A DNA stretch of 32,867 nucleotides. Origin: DATARH01 sp036264235. Its GTDB lineage: Bacteria; Pseudomonadota; Alphaproteobacteria; ATCC43930; CGMCC-115725. The position numbers were made by a program, and so were the translations under genes. Positions 1 through 8,145 of this stretch are shown here, in pieces. The notes below the pieces were generated by a model. That model was given only the letters and a program-made list of their open reading frames with translations. It was not told the DNA's origin and did no database searches. The stretch lies in NCBI GenBank assembly GCA_036264235.1, contig DATARH010000004.1, positions 1-32,867 on the forward strand. The letters are read 5' to 3'. Within the stretch, counting starts at the first letter, position 1. Each line of letters opens with the position of its first letter.

Positions 1-179
1 GCCAGCGCCTTGATCTGCTCGCAGGTCTTCGGCGCCAGATCCGGCCGCAACTCGATGACGACGCGCCCGGCCGGCACGTCCAGATACAGGGTGTTGTCCA
101 AATCCGCCGCCATCGCTGCCCTCCCGAGCGCCAGGGCAGCAATGACCAGGATCAGTCCGCGCAAGGCTGCCATTTTCAT
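1..179 (-). CDS. Secreted cyclophilin-type peptidyl-prolyl isomerase (5' part only)
   Basis: Read on the minus strand from ATG at 179, this gives 59 codons and runs off the left edge, so only the N-terminus is present. Residues 1-24 form a signal peptide: a basic start (MKMAALRG), a hydrophobic core and an AMA/AD-type cleavage site. The mature start (NTLYLDVPAGRVVIELRPD, then LAPKTCEQIKAL) is the typical first strand and first helix of a bacterial cyclophilin, where the family has NTL-x-LD...G-x-V-x-I-EL-x-P-x-LAPKHV. Family knowledge says it would assist folding of exported proteins in the periplasm by isomerising X-Pro bonds. The catalytic Arg/Phe residues lie beyond the window and cannot be checked. 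The next gene upstream is on the same strand about 110 bases away, so a shared transcript is possible. Confidence 0.8.
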   Translation of the reverse strand, partial: MKMAALRGLILVIAALALGRAAMAADLDNTLYLDVPAGRVVIELRPDLAPKTCEQIKAL

Positions 180-289
180 TCGAACCCGCTGTCACTTTGC
201 CGGGCGGCACCTTACCCCAGCACCGCAGACCGGTGATAGCGGCTCAGGGTCGCAAACCCCGCGCCGGCCAGGGTTCAGGTCGCCGGTTT

Positions 290-1237
290 TCAGGTCGCGG
301 GGGCGCGCACGTACCAGCCGCCGCGGCGAAAGCGGTCGAGATAGGTCGGCAGGATCGCCTCGACCGGGGTCGGTTCGATGCCAAGCGTCTGCAGCGTCAG
401 GGCACCGCCATTGACGATGTTGTCGGACTTCAGCAGCTCGACCTGATCGGGAGTCAATGGCGCATTCGGCAGCAGCGCCATGAACCGCGCCTGCAGCGAC
501 GCCAGCCCAAAGGGCAGGTCGACCAGCAGTCGCTTGCGGCGGATTTCGCCGAGCAGCATCTCGACCAGCGCCCGCATCGTATACGTCTTCGGGCCGCCCA
601 GCTCGTAGGTGCGGCCGGCGGTCGCCGGGTCGGCAAGACAGCGGACTGCCGCCTCGGCAACATCGCCCACATAGACCGGCTGAAACCGGGTCTCGCCGCC
701 GATCAGCGGCAGCATCGGCGAGATTGTCGCCAGCGAGGCGAGGCGGTTGAAGAACTGGTCCTCCGGCCCGAACACGATCGAGGGGCGCAGGATCGTCGCG
801 GTCGGAAAGGCATCGCGCACCGCCGCCTCGCCCTCGGCCTTGCTGCGGGCATAGGCCGAGGAAGCGCGCGGGTCGGCCGCCAGCGACGAGAAATGGATGA
901 AGCGCTCGATACCGGCGTCGCGGGCCAGGCGCGCCAGCCGCGCCGGCGCGGTGTGGTGAATGACGTCAAAGCGCTGTCGGCCGCTTTCGCGCAGGATGCC
1001 GACGCAATTGATCAGCGCCTCGTTGCCGGCAAGAAAGGCCGGCATGATGCCCTCGTCTGCGATCGAGAGGTTGACGAGCCCGACCGAGCCGACGTCGCCC
1101 TTCAGCTTCAGGTATTTGGCGTAGGCGGCGTTGCGGCCGCCGACGCTGACGACGATGTCGCGCTCGGCCAGACGCTTGACGATGTAGCGGCCGATGAAGC
1201 CGGAGCCGCCGAGGATCGCGACACGGTGGAATGTCAT
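290..1237 (-). CDS. NAD(P)-binding SDR protein, complex I NDUFA9-like family
   Basis: The product has 315 residues. It is an extended/atypical short-chain dehydrogenase with the nucleotide-binding motif GGSGFIG at residues 10-16 and an N-terminus (HRVAILGGSGFIGRYIVKRL) characteristic of the NDUFA9/39-kDa subunit family. LINCVGIL, FIHFSSLAAD, the YARSKAEGE segment with its Tyr and Lys, and ILRPSIVFGPEDQFFNR are all hallmarks of this family in alphaproteobacteria. In mitochondria the homologue is a nucleotide-binding accessory subunit of respiratory complex I. The bacterial proteins are often annotated as NAD-dependent epimerase/dehydratase, and a complex I role here is inference from homology. 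The start has only a weak ribosome-binding site. Large open frames on the opposite strand are GC-rich shadows. Confidence 0.85.
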   Translation of the reverse strand: MTFHRVAILGGSGFIGRYIVKRLAERDIVVSVGGRNAAYAKYLKLKGDVGSVGLVNLSIADEGIMPAFLAGNEALINCVGILRESGRQRFDVIHHTAPARLARLARDAGIERFIHFSSLAADPRASSAYARSKAEGEAAVRDAFPTATILRPSIVFGPEDQFFNRLASLATISPMLPLIGGETRFQPVYVGDVAEAAVRCLADPATAGRTYELGGPKTYTMRALVEMLLGEIRRKRLLVDLPFGLASLQARFMALLPNAPLTPDQVELLKSDNIVNGGALTLQTLGIEPTPVEAILPTYLDRFRRGGWYVRAPAT

Positions 1238-1330
1238 CGAAGCGGAGTATCAAAACTGGAGAGGTTCGGCAATCGCCGCATCATCGTGAGCGCGCCCGTG
1301 GAGCGGCGGCCGTCGAGATCGGCGGGCCGG

Positions 1331-1359
1331 TTGACATCGCCGGGACGCCGGCCTATCTC
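1331..1359 (+). promoter_or_regulatory. Sigma-70-type promoter of the tRNA-Leu gene
   Basis: A perfect -35 hexamer TTGACA at 1331-1336 is followed by exactly 17 bases and then TATCTC at 1354-1359 as a weak -10. Transcription would begin about 1366, roughly ten bases before the mature tRNA, as expected for a stand-alone tRNA gene. The position relative to the tRNA is the main support, because the -10 matches consensus at only three of six bases. Confidence 0.55.
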
Positions 1360-1375
1360 CCGACCCGCCCGGAAT

Positions 1376-1460
1376 GCGCCCGTGGCGGAATTGGCAGACG
1401 CGCACGGTTCAGGTCCGTGTTCCGAAAGGAGTGGTGGTTCGACTCCACTCGGGCGCACCA
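1376..1460 (+). tRNA. tRNA-Leu (anticodon CAG)
   Basis: This is an 85-base class II tRNA. The acceptor stem is GCGCCCG (1376-1382) with CGGGCGC (1450-1456), followed by A and an encoded CCA end (1458-1460). The anticodon stem is CACGG/CCGTG around the loop TTCAGGT, giving anticodon CAG, which reads CUG. A short extra variable arm (CC/GG around GAAA) marks it as a leucine tRNA, and GGTTCGACTCC supplies the T loop. CUG is likely the dominant leucine codon in a genome this GC-rich. It lies between convergently unrelated genes and has its own promoter upstream. Confidence 0.96.
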
Positions 1461-2047
1461 TCGCCGCGTCGGCGGATTACATAGCCTTGAATTAAGCTGC
1501 CGCGGTCAGCAGACCTTGCTGCGCTCCAGCGGCCCTGCGTGTCGTAACCGACCGGCATCGCAGATCGTCTTGATTGAGCAAGTGGGGCAGGCCGTGCCGC
1601 CGCCGTTTCGCCCGGCCTCCCGGCAGGCCACGAAGAGCGGTCGCGCCGGATATCTCAAATACGGGCTGACGCCCGGCGCCGACGCGGCGATCGCGAATTG
1701 CGCTTCTGGGAGCATGCTGACGGCCTCATCGTCATCCATTCGCCAAGCGTATCGCCGGCTGATCGAGGCAACCTGTGAACTGTTTCACAGCATCGGTTAG
1801 CCAGACGGCCACGGCACAGTCGGTCGCCGCATGCAGATTGGCCTCGAGAAGAGCGGTGCTTGTTCCACGAGACCATGGAGGCGATCGATACCTTCCGGTC
1901 CGCGTGCTTTCCTTTTCGGCCCCACCCGTGCTAGATAGCCGCCGACGCAAGCGATCAAAAGCCCTGGATTTTCCGGCGGTTCGCCGTTGCATCGGCGGCC
2001 TTGCCGGGTTCACCACGGACCGTGTCGCGACCTGATCAAAGAGCGCC
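1461..2047. other. 586-base stretch with no confident gene
   Basis: The region between tRNA-Leu and the RNase D gene holds several short open frames on both strands, none with a recognisable domain. A small inverted repeat (CGCCG-CGT-CGGCG) begins just after the tRNA and may help end its transcript, but it has no T-run. The one open frame with somewhat coding-like third positions is the minus-strand frame at 1506-1739, listed separately. I see no tRNA, insertion sequence or clear regulatory element in the rest. Confidence 0.6.
1506..1739 (-). CDS. Possible small cysteine-containing protein, unknown
   Basis: This 77-codon open frame starts at ATG 1739. Its third codon positions are mostly G or C, as in the neighbouring real genes, and it has a cysteine cluster near the C-terminus (CPTCSIKTIC) that could bind metal. 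There is no convincing ribosome-binding site, no recognised domain and no operon partner. GC-rich DNA produces many chance frames of this size, so it is only a candidate. Confidence 0.22.
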   Translation of the reverse strand: MDDDEAVSMLPEAQFAIAASAPGVSPYLRYPARPLFVACREAGRNGGGTACPTCSIKTICDAGRLRHAGPLERSKVC

Positions 2048-2686
2048 GTGAACGACAGCCAACAGCGCCGGCCCCACAATTACCGCCTGCATCACGGCGA
2101 TCTCCCCGAAGGGGTCGAGTTCGGCCCGGCGGTGGCGATCGATACCGAGGCGATGGGGCTCAATCCGCACCGCGACCGGCTGTGCCTCGCGCAGTTATCC
2201 GCCGGCGACGGCAGCGCCCATCTGGTCCAGTTCGAAGCCGGCGCCTACGAGGCGCCGCGGCTGAAGCGGCTGCTGACCGATCCTTCCGTGCTGAAACTGT
2301 TTCATTTCGCGCGCTTCGACCTGGCCCTGCTGTACCGCTATCTCGGCGTGATGGCCCAGCCGGTCTATTGCACCAAGATCGCCTCGCGCCTCGCCCGCAC
2401 CTTTACCGACAAGCATGGGCTGCGCGACCTGTGCAAGGACGTGCTCGGGATCGAGCTGAAGAAGGAGCAGCAGAGCTCCGACTGGGGTGCGGCCGCGCTG
2501 ACCGAAGAACAGCTGCGCTACGCCGCCTCCGACGTGCTGCACCTGCACGCGTTGCGCGAACGGCTCGATTCGATGCTGATGCGCGAGGGACGCGCCGATT
2601 TGGCGCGGGCCTCGTTCGAGTTCCTGCCGGCTCGGGTGCGGCTCGATCTTGCCGGTTGGGCGGAGCAGGACATCTTCGCGCATTAG
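2048..2686 (+). CDS. rnd: Ribonuclease D-type 3'-5' exonuclease (short form)
   Basis: This 212-residue DEDDy exonuclease starts at GTG 2048. Exo I is AIDTEAMGL with D32 and E34. Exo II is LFHFARFDLALL with D91. Exo III is RYAASDVLHL with Y158 and D162. These are the four metal-binding acids plus the catalytic tyrosine of the RNase D family. It lacks the C-terminal HRDC domains of E. coli RNase D (about 375 residues), which is usual for the short alphaproteobacterial form. The family trims 3' ends of tRNA and other structured RNAs in the cytoplasm. It lies about 110 bases upstream of the kdsD-lpt cluster on the same strand, an arrangement common in this class, and probably has its own promoter. 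Confidence 0.9.
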   Translation: MNDSQQRRPHNYRLHHGDLPEGVEFGPAVAIDTEAMGLNPHRDRLCLAQLSAGDGSAHLVQFEAGAYEAPRLKRLLTDPSVLKLFHFARFDLALLYRYLGVMAQPVYCTKIASRLARTFTDKHGLRDLCKDVLGIELKKEQQSSDWGAAALTEEQLRYAASDVLHLHALRERLDSMLMREGRADLARASFEFLPARVRLDLAGWAEQDIFAH

Positions 2687-2796
2687 TCGATTCAGCGGGG
2701 TGCGGCACCGGGCAAGTTGCCCGAAACCCAGCCGCAGTGCGATATTGACCAGCGGTGGGTGGGCCGTCCGGGGGAAGTTCGATTAGCGCAGGGGCA

Positions 2797-3819
2797 ATGA
2801 ACGACACGCTGCCGAGCCTGCGTCCGGCCATCGCCGACGATGCTGCGATGCCGGGCCCGAGCCAGGATATTCTTGTCGCGCGGCGGGTGCTGCGCGCCGA
2901 GATCGAGGGGCTCGAACAGCTGACCCGGACCCTCGATGGCGGTTTCGGCCAGGCGCTCGAGCTTTGCGCCGCCGTGCGCGGCCGGCTGATCGTGACCGGG
3001 ATCGGCAAGAGCGGCCACATCGCCCGAAAAATCGCCTCGACGCTCGCCTCGACCGGCACTCCGGCACAATTCGTCCATGCCGCAGAAGCCAGCCACGGCG
3101 ATCTCGGCATGATCGGCGTCGAGGACGCGATCATCGCGCTGTCGAACTCGGGCGAGAGCGCGGAACTGGCCGACATTCTCGACTATTCCCGCCGGTTCAA
3201 GATCCCGCTGGTCGCGATTACCGGCGAGCCGCGCTCAACGCTGGCCGAGGCCGCAGACATCGTGATCCTCGTGCCGCAGGCGCCCGAAGCCTGCCCGATG
3301 GGGCTGGCGCCGACGACCTCGACGACGATGATGGTCGCGCTGGGCGATGCGTTAGCGATCGCCCTGCTCGAGCGCAAGGGGTTCACCTCGGCCGATTATC
3401 AGCTGTTCCATCCCGGCGGCAAACTCGGCCGGCGGCTGCTGCGAGTCGGCGACGTCATGCATTCGGGCGCCACGGTGCCGCTGGTGTCGCCAGATGCACC
3501 GATGTCGGAAGCGATCCTGGTGATGACTGCGAAGAGCTTCGGCTGCGTCGGGGTCTGCGACGAGGATGGCCGCCTGGTCGGGGTCATTACCGATGGCGAT
3601 TTGCGCCGACACATGGATGATGGGCTCCTAGGCCGCCGCGTCGCCGAGATCATGCATCTGCGGCCAAAGACGATCACGGCCAGCCGCTTTGCCGGCGAGG
3701 CGCTGGCGATGATGACCGGGCAACCGCCGCCGACCACCTCGCTCTTCGTCGTCGATGAGGCCGGGCGGCCACATGGTTTCATCCACATGCATGACTGCCT
3801 GCGCGCCGGGGTGGCATGA
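2797..3819 (+). CDS. kdsD: Arabinose-5-phosphate isomerase (KpsF/GutQ family)
   Basis: The product has 340 residues: a SIS sugar-isomerase domain (about 45-185) followed by two CBS domains (about 215-340). Visible signatures are TGIGKSGHIARK, the AEASHGDLG segment with its conserved His, ALSNSGES for phosphate binding, and VITDGDLRRH in the first CBS unit. It converts ribulose-5-phosphate to arabinose-5-phosphate, the first committed step of Kdo synthesis for lipopolysaccharide. ATG 2797 is chosen over an in-frame upstream start at 2755 because AGGGG lies just ahead of it and homologues begin near here. The stop overlaps the lptC start (ATGA), so the two are translationally coupled. Context with lptC, lptA and lptB fits LPS assembly. 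Confidence 0.93.
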   Translation: MNDTLPSLRPAIADDAAMPGPSQDILVARRVLRAEIEGLEQLTRTLDGGFGQALELCAAVRGRLIVTGIGKSGHIARKIASTLASTGTPAQFVHAAEASHGDLGMIGVEDAIIALSNSGESAELADILDYSRRFKIPLVAITGEPRSTLAEAADIVILVPQAPEACPMGLAPTTSTTMMVALGDALAIALLERKGFTSADYQLFHPGGKLGRRLLRVGDVMHSGATVPLVSPDAPMSEAILVMTAKSFGCVGVCDEDGRLVGVITDGDLRRHMDDGLLGRRVAEIMHLRPKTITASRFAGEALAMMTGQPPPTTSLFVVDEAGRPHGFIHMHDCLRAGVA

Positions 3820-4688
3820 GGATCGCGGTGCCATGGCCGGCGGGTGCGGCCGCCTCTGCCTCCAACGATCCTTACAGCCGGCGTGTTGCCAGGCTGAAGC
3901 TGGTTCTGCCGGCGATCGGGCTCGGCCTGCTGCTGACCGTCACTGCCTGGCCCCGGCTGGCGCCGCTGTTTGAGCGGCTGCGCTTCGCCTGGCCGGCGAT
4001 CGACCTGCGTGAGGCACGCGAGTTGCGCATGCTCAACCCGCACTATCTCGGCACCGATCGGAACAATCACCCCTTCGTGCTGACCGCCACGGTTGGACGG
4101 CAGGTTCCGGACCGGCAGGACCTTATGGCTTTGGAACAGCCGCGCGCCGATATGCAGACACGGGGCGGCGCGACGATGGTGTTGAACTCGAACTCCGGCG
4201 TTTATCAGAGCCAGACTCAGCTGCTCGACCTCTTCGGCGATGTCACGCTGGTGCATCAGAACGGGTCGACCTTCCTCACCTCGTCGGCCCATCTCGACAT
4301 GGCGGCGAATGCCGCCACCGGGCATGAGGCGGTCGAAGGGCACGGTCCCTCGGGCGACGTCTGGGGCGAGGGGTTCGAGATCATCAACAAAGGCGACACG
4401 ATCGTCTTTACTGGCCAATCGAAGCTCATTTCCAGCACGAACAGATCCGCGCCGGTGCCAACCGCTGCGCCGCCGAAGCTGCCGGATGCGGTGATCGCCA
4501 CCGCCGCCCAGGCCGAAGCACAGGTCAGGCCGATCGCGACGGCATCGGCCCGGCCCAAACCGGCGCCGGCGGTCGCGCACAGCGCCAGCCGACCGGCTGC
4601 GGCGCATTCCCCGGCTCCTGCGGCAACCAAAAGCAAGGCCCCCGTCAAAGCGGCCGGCGGGAAGCCAACCGCCCGGAAGCCGAATTGA
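3816..4688 (+). CDS. lptC: LPS export protein LptC, with long Ala/Pro tail
   Basis: The 290-residue protein has a single membrane anchor at about residues 28-44 (LVLPAIGLGLLLTV) and a periplasmic OstA-like beta-jellyroll of about 60-205. Characteristic segments are MLNPHYLGTDRNNHPFVLTA and TFLTSSAHLDMAANAATGHEAVEG. LptC receives LPS from LptB2FG in the inner membrane and passes it to LptA. E. coli LptC has 191 residues. The extra length here is a low-complexity Ala/Pro/Lys tail (about 208-290) in the periplasm, of unknown role. The start overlaps the kdsD stop (ATGA) and the stop overlaps the lptA start (TGATG), so the genes are coupled. The jellyroll identity is clear; the tail function is not. 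Confidence 0.88.
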   Translation: MRIAVPWPAGAAASASNDPYSRRVARLKLVLPAIGLGLLLTVTAWPRLAPLFERLRFAWPAIDLREARELRMLNPHYLGTDRNNHPFVLTATVGRQVPDRQDLMALEQPRADMQTRGGATMVLNSNSGVYQSQTQLLDLFGDVTLVHQNGSTFLTSSAHLDMAANAATGHEAVEGHGPSGDVWGEGFEIINKGDTIVFTGQSKLISSTNRSAPVPTAAPPKLPDAVIATAAQAEAQVRPIATASARPKPAPAVAHSASRPAAAHSPAPAATKSKAPVKAAGGKPTARKPN

Positions 4689-5725
4689 TGGTGCCGGTCT
4701 TGCGGCATGGTCCGGTCGCGCTGGCGCTGCTGCTTGCGGCGCTGCCGGGGAGGTATGCGCAGGCTCAGTTGCTGAACGGCGACCCCGGCCAGCCGATCGA
4801 GATTCAAGCCGATTCCGGCATCGAGTGGCGCCAGGACGAACAGCTTTATATCGCCCGCGGCAATGCGGTCGCGAAGCGCGGCCCCTCGGAGGTGCACGCC
4901 GATACGCTGATCGCCCATTATCGGCCGATCAAGCCGGGCAGCGCGCCGAGCAATGGCTCGGCCAATGCGATCGGCGGCAACACCGAAATCTACCGGGTCG
5001 ATGCCGAAGGCAACGTAACCATCAATCGTGACAACCAGACCGTTGTCGGCGATCAGGCCGTTTACGATGTCGATCAGGCGCTCGCCGTCATCACCGGCAA
5101 GGCCCTGAAACTGACCACAGCGACCGATACGGTGACGGCCCGCGACAGTCTCGAATGGTATGACCAGAAGCAGATCGCGGTGGGACGAGGCGATGCCGTC
5201 GCGATCCGCAACAACGGCAGGAAGATCAGGGCGGACGTCCTGACCGCCTATATGGACAAGACGGCACCGCCACCCGCGGCAAAGGCACCAGTCAAGCCGG
5301 CCGCCGCCGGCGGCGCGACACCGCCGACCCAAGACTCGAAGATCACTCGGATCGACGGACAGGGCCATGTCGTGGTGACCAATGCCATCGAAACCGGCCG
5401 CGGCGACTATGCGGTCTACAATGCCGTCAAAGGTGTCTCGACCCTGATCGGCAACGTCGTGATCACCCGTGGCAAGGACGTCATGCGCGGCCAAGCGGCG
5501 GTGATGGACATGAACAAGAACGTAAGCCGCATCCTGCCCGCGGCCGATATCGCCGGCGCGGAAGTGAAGCCATCGCAGCCGCAGCGCGTGCAGGGTCTTT
5601 TCTTGAAAGAAGAGGCGACCGGCAACAAATCCAAGAGCGACGCGAAGCCGGACGCCGCCAAGCCGGACCCTGCAAAGGCCGATACGGCGAAAGCCGCGCC
5701 CGGCGCTGCCGCAAAGCCGCAATAA
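4688..5725 (+). CDS. lptA: LPS transport periplasmic protein LptA (OstA family)
   Basis: The 345-residue protein has a signal peptide (1-27, cleavage near AQA/QL) followed by repeated OstA-type strands: PIEIQADSGIEWRQDEQLYIARGNAVA, then GNVTINRDNQTVVGDQAVYDVD, then GHVVVTNAIETGRGDYAVYNAVKG. LptA forms the periplasmic bridge that carries LPS to the outer membrane. At almost twice the E. coli length (185), it carries an Ala/Pro linker at about 192-213 and a Lys/Ala/Pro/Asp-rich tail at 309-345. ATG 4688 is used; an in-frame TTG sits one codon earlier. Its stop shares a base with the lptB start (TAATG), giving tight coupling. Confidence 0.9.
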   Translation: MVPVLRHGPVALALLLAALPGRYAQAQLLNGDPGQPIEIQADSGIEWRQDEQLYIARGNAVAKRGPSEVHADTLIAHYRPIKPGSAPSNGSANAIGGNTEIYRVDAEGNVTINRDNQTVVGDQAVYDVDQALAVITGKALKLTTATDTVTARDSLEWYDQKQIAVGRGDAVAIRNNGRKIRADVLTAYMDKTAPPPAAKAPVKPAAAGGATPPTQDSKITRIDGQGHVVVTNAIETGRGDYAVYNAVKGVSTLIGNVVITRGKDVMRGQAAVMDMNKNVSRILPAADIAGAEVKPSQPQRVQGLFLKEEATGNKSKSDAKPDAAKPDPAKADTAKAAPGAAAKPQ

Positions 5726-6525
5726 TGCGCCGCGTCGAACAGCCGGAAAGCTACTATGCGGGCCCAGCTTGGCTCGGGCAGGGGCCGCGCCTGGTTGCCG
5801 ACAATCGCGGCCTGGTCGGCCACGGACTCGGCAAGAGCTTCAAGCGCCGGCCGGTGCTCCGCGACGTCAGCGTCGCGGTGCAGCGCGGCGAGGTCGTCGG
5901 GCTGCTCGGCCCGAACGGCGCCGGCAAGACGACCTGCTTCTACATCATCACCGGGCTGATCGCCGCCGATACCGGGACCGTCACGCTCGACGGCGACGAC
6001 ATAACCGAATTGCCGATGTATCGGCGGGCACGGCGCGGCATCGGATACCTGCCGCAGGAGGCCTCGATCTTCCGCGGCATGACGGTGGAGCAGAATTTGC
6101 GTGCGATCATCGAGATCGCCGAGCCCGAACAGGAAACCCGCGAAGCCTTGCTCGACTCGCTGCTCGCCGAATTCTCGATCAGCCATCTGCGGCGGGCACC
6201 GGCGATGGCGCTCTCCGGCGGGGAGCGGCGGCGTTGCGAGATCGCCCGCGCGCTGGCGATGCAGCCGCATTTTTTGTTGCTGGACGAACCGCTCGCCGGC
6301 ATCGACCCGATCGCGGTCAACGACATCCGCGACCTCGTGACACATCTGAAAAACCGAGGGATCGGCGTCCTTTTGACCGACCATAACGTGCGCGAGGCGT
6401 TCGAGATCGTCGACCGGGCATACATATTGCATGAAGGCCAGGTCCTGATGGAAGGCGCGCCCGGGGACATCGTCAATGACGCAGATGTCCGCCGCGTCTA
6501 CCTCGGCGAGAGGTTCAGCCTATAA
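5725..6525 (+). CDS. lptB: LPS export ABC transporter ATP-binding protein LptB
   Basis: The 266-residue ATPase of the LPS extractor has Walker A GPNGAGKTT (62-70), Q-loop Q111, signature LSGGERRR (163-170), Walker B FLLLDE (183-188) and H-loop H220 in LLTDHNV. Conserved LptB segments include GIGYLPQEASIFR and the C-terminal YLGERFSL. It works on the cytoplasmic face with LptF and LptG, which are not in this window. It has an N-terminal extension of about 28 residues relative to E. coli LptB (241), which is common in alphaproteobacteria. It is translationally coupled to lptA, and its last 50 bases overlap the longest possible rpoN reading frame. Confidence 0.97.
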   Translation: MRRVEQPESYYAGPAWLGQGPRLVADNRGLVGHGLGKSFKRRPVLRDVSVAVQRGEVVGLLGPNGAGKTTCFYIITGLIAADTGTVTLDGDDITELPMYRRARRGIGYLPQEASIFRGMTVEQNLRAIIEIAEPEQETREALLDSLLAEFSISHLRRAPAMALSGGERRRCEIARALAMQPHFLLLDEPLAGIDPIAVNDIRDLVTHLKNRGIGVLLTDHNVREAFEIVDRAYILHEGQVLMEGAPGDIVNDADVRRVYLGERFSL

Positions 6526-6547
6526 AGCGCTCCCCGCGGAGCACGAG

Positions 6548-8047
6548 TTGAGTAGAATCGGATTCTCCCAGCGGCTCGAACTGCGCCAGAGCCAAGCGCT
6601 GGTGATGACGCCGCAGTTGCAGCAAGCGATCAAGATGCTGCAGCTGTCGAACGTCGAACTCGCCGAATTCGTCGATGCCGAGATCGAGCAGAACCCATTG
6701 CTCGAACAGGGCGAGCGCGAGGCCGACGCACCGCCTCGCGAGGACAGCGAGGCGACGGCTCCCGAGAGGTCGGGCCCCGAACCGGCTGGGCCCGAAATCC
6801 TGGTCGGTGAGGTCGCGGCCGAAGCGGCCGAGCATTGGCACGCCGCATCCGGCGCCGAAGGCGATGGCTCGTTCGACCGCGGCGGCGAGGCATATTCTTG
6901 GCGAAGCCACAACGGCAGCGCCGATCCCGACTACTCGGCAATCGAGCACGCGCCGGCCAAAGCCCGCACTCTGCGCGAGCATTTGAGCGAGCAGATCGGC
7001 GCCGATATCCCGAGCCCTGCCGACCGGGTAATCGCCAACTACCTGCTCGATCAACTCGACGAGGCCGGCTATCTGCAAACCGATCTCGCCGAGGCGGCCC
7101 ACCGGCTCGGATGTCGCGTCGCCCAGGCCGAAAAAGTGCTATCGCGACTACAGGAGCTCGACCCACCGGGCGTGTTCGCCCGCTCCCTGCCCGAATGCCT
7201 CGCCCTGCAACTGCGCGACCGCGACCGGCTCGATCCGGCGATGCAGCGGCTGCTCGACAACCTGCCCTTGCTGGCGGCGCGAAATGTGCCGGCGCTGACC
7301 CGGATTTGCGGTGTCGATGCCGAGGATCTGGCCCAGATGGCGGTCGAGATAAAGGCGCTCGACCCGCGCCCGGGTCACGCCTTCGATCCGCCACTGGCGC
7401 AGACGATCGTGCCCGACATCCTGATGCGGGCGCATGCCGACGGCAGCTGGATCGTCGAGCTGAACACCGAGACGCTGCCCCGGGTCCTCGTCAACAACCG
7501 ATACTTCGCGCGGATCAGCCGGGTAACGCTGAGCAAGAGCGACCGCGAGTATCTGATCGACCGGCTCCAGGCGGCGAACTGGCTGGTCAAATCCTTGCAC
7601 CAGCGCGCCGCCACGATCCTCAAGGTCGCGGCCGAAATCGTCGAGCAGCAGAGCGGTTTTTTCCGGCACGGTGTGCGTGCCTTGAAGCCGCTGATCCTGC
7701 GCGATATCGCCGATGCGATCGGGATGCACGAGAGCACGGTCAGCCGCGTCACCACCAACAAGTACATCGCGACCCCGCGTGGGTTGTTCGAACTGAAATT
7801 CTTCTTCAGCTCGGCGATATCCGCCTCGCGCGGCGGCGAGGCACATTCCGCCGAAGCCGTGCGGTTCCGCATCAAGAACCTAATCGAAGCCGAGGCGGCC
7901 AAAACGACGCTGTCCGATGAGCAGATCGTGGAATTGCTGCAGCAGGACGGGGTCGATATTGCCCGCCGCACCGTCGCGAAATACCGCGAGGCGATGCGCA
8001 TCCCGTCTTCGGTTCAGCGCCGACGCGAAAAGCTCCTGGTCCTGTAA
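6548..8047 (+). CDS. rpoN: RNA polymerase sigma-54 factor
   Basis: The product has 499 residues. Region I is the glutamine-rich activator-interacting segment (LELRQSQALVMTPQLQQAI). An acidic, low-complexity Region II follows. The C-terminal half has the core-binding part, the helix-turn-helix segment (MHESTVSRVTTNKYI) and the RpoN box ARRTVAKYRE near the end, which reads the -24 promoter element. TTG 6548 is preferred because GGAG lies six bases upstream and it leaves nine residues before LELRQ, as in homologues. An ATG at 6476 (24 codons longer, overlapping lptB by 50 bases) remains possible. Sigma-54 directs transcription that depends on enhancer-binding activators, for example nitrogen assimilation. 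The order lptB-rpoN-hpf-ptsN is the classic one. Confidence 0.95.
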   Translation: MSRIGFSQRLELRQSQALVMTPQLQQAIKMLQLSNVELAEFVDAEIEQNPLLEQGEREADAPPREDSEATAPERSGPEPAGPEILVGEVAAEAAEHWHAASGAEGDGSFDRGGEAYSWRSHNGSADPDYSAIEHAPAKARTLREHLSEQIGADIPSPADRVIANYLLDQLDEAGYLQTDLAEAAHRLGCRVAQAEKVLSRLQELDPPGVFARSLPECLALQLRDRDRLDPAMQRLLDNLPLLAARNVPALTRICGVDAEDLAQMAVEIKALDPRPGHAFDPPLAQTIVPDILMRAHADGSWIVELNTETLPRVLVNNRYFARISRVTLSKSDREYLIDRLQAANWLVKSLHQRAATILKVAAEIVEQQSGFFRHGVRALKPLILRDIADAIGMHESTVSRVTTNKYIATPRGLFELKFFFSSAISASRGGEAHSAEAVRFRIKNLIEAEAAKTTLSDEQIVELLQQDGVDIARRTVAKYREAMRIPSSVQRRREKLLVL

Positions 8048-8145
8048 TCGTGTCCGATTGGATGCCGTGCCGCTTGACCCAGCCGCGAGCATTCCCAACT
8101 TCGCATTGGCGCCCGTCCGGGTGCCGATAACAAAGTGGTCGCGCG

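Noticed and set aside
197..1495. 432-codon plus-strand open frame reading through the tRNA-Leu gene
   Set aside because: It is antisense to the NDUFA9-like gene and runs through a tRNA; composition is typical of a shadow frame.
4256..5722. 488-codon minus-strand open frame opposite lptC and lptA
   Set aside because: It is antisense to recognisable lpt genes, has no domain and no ribosome-binding site.
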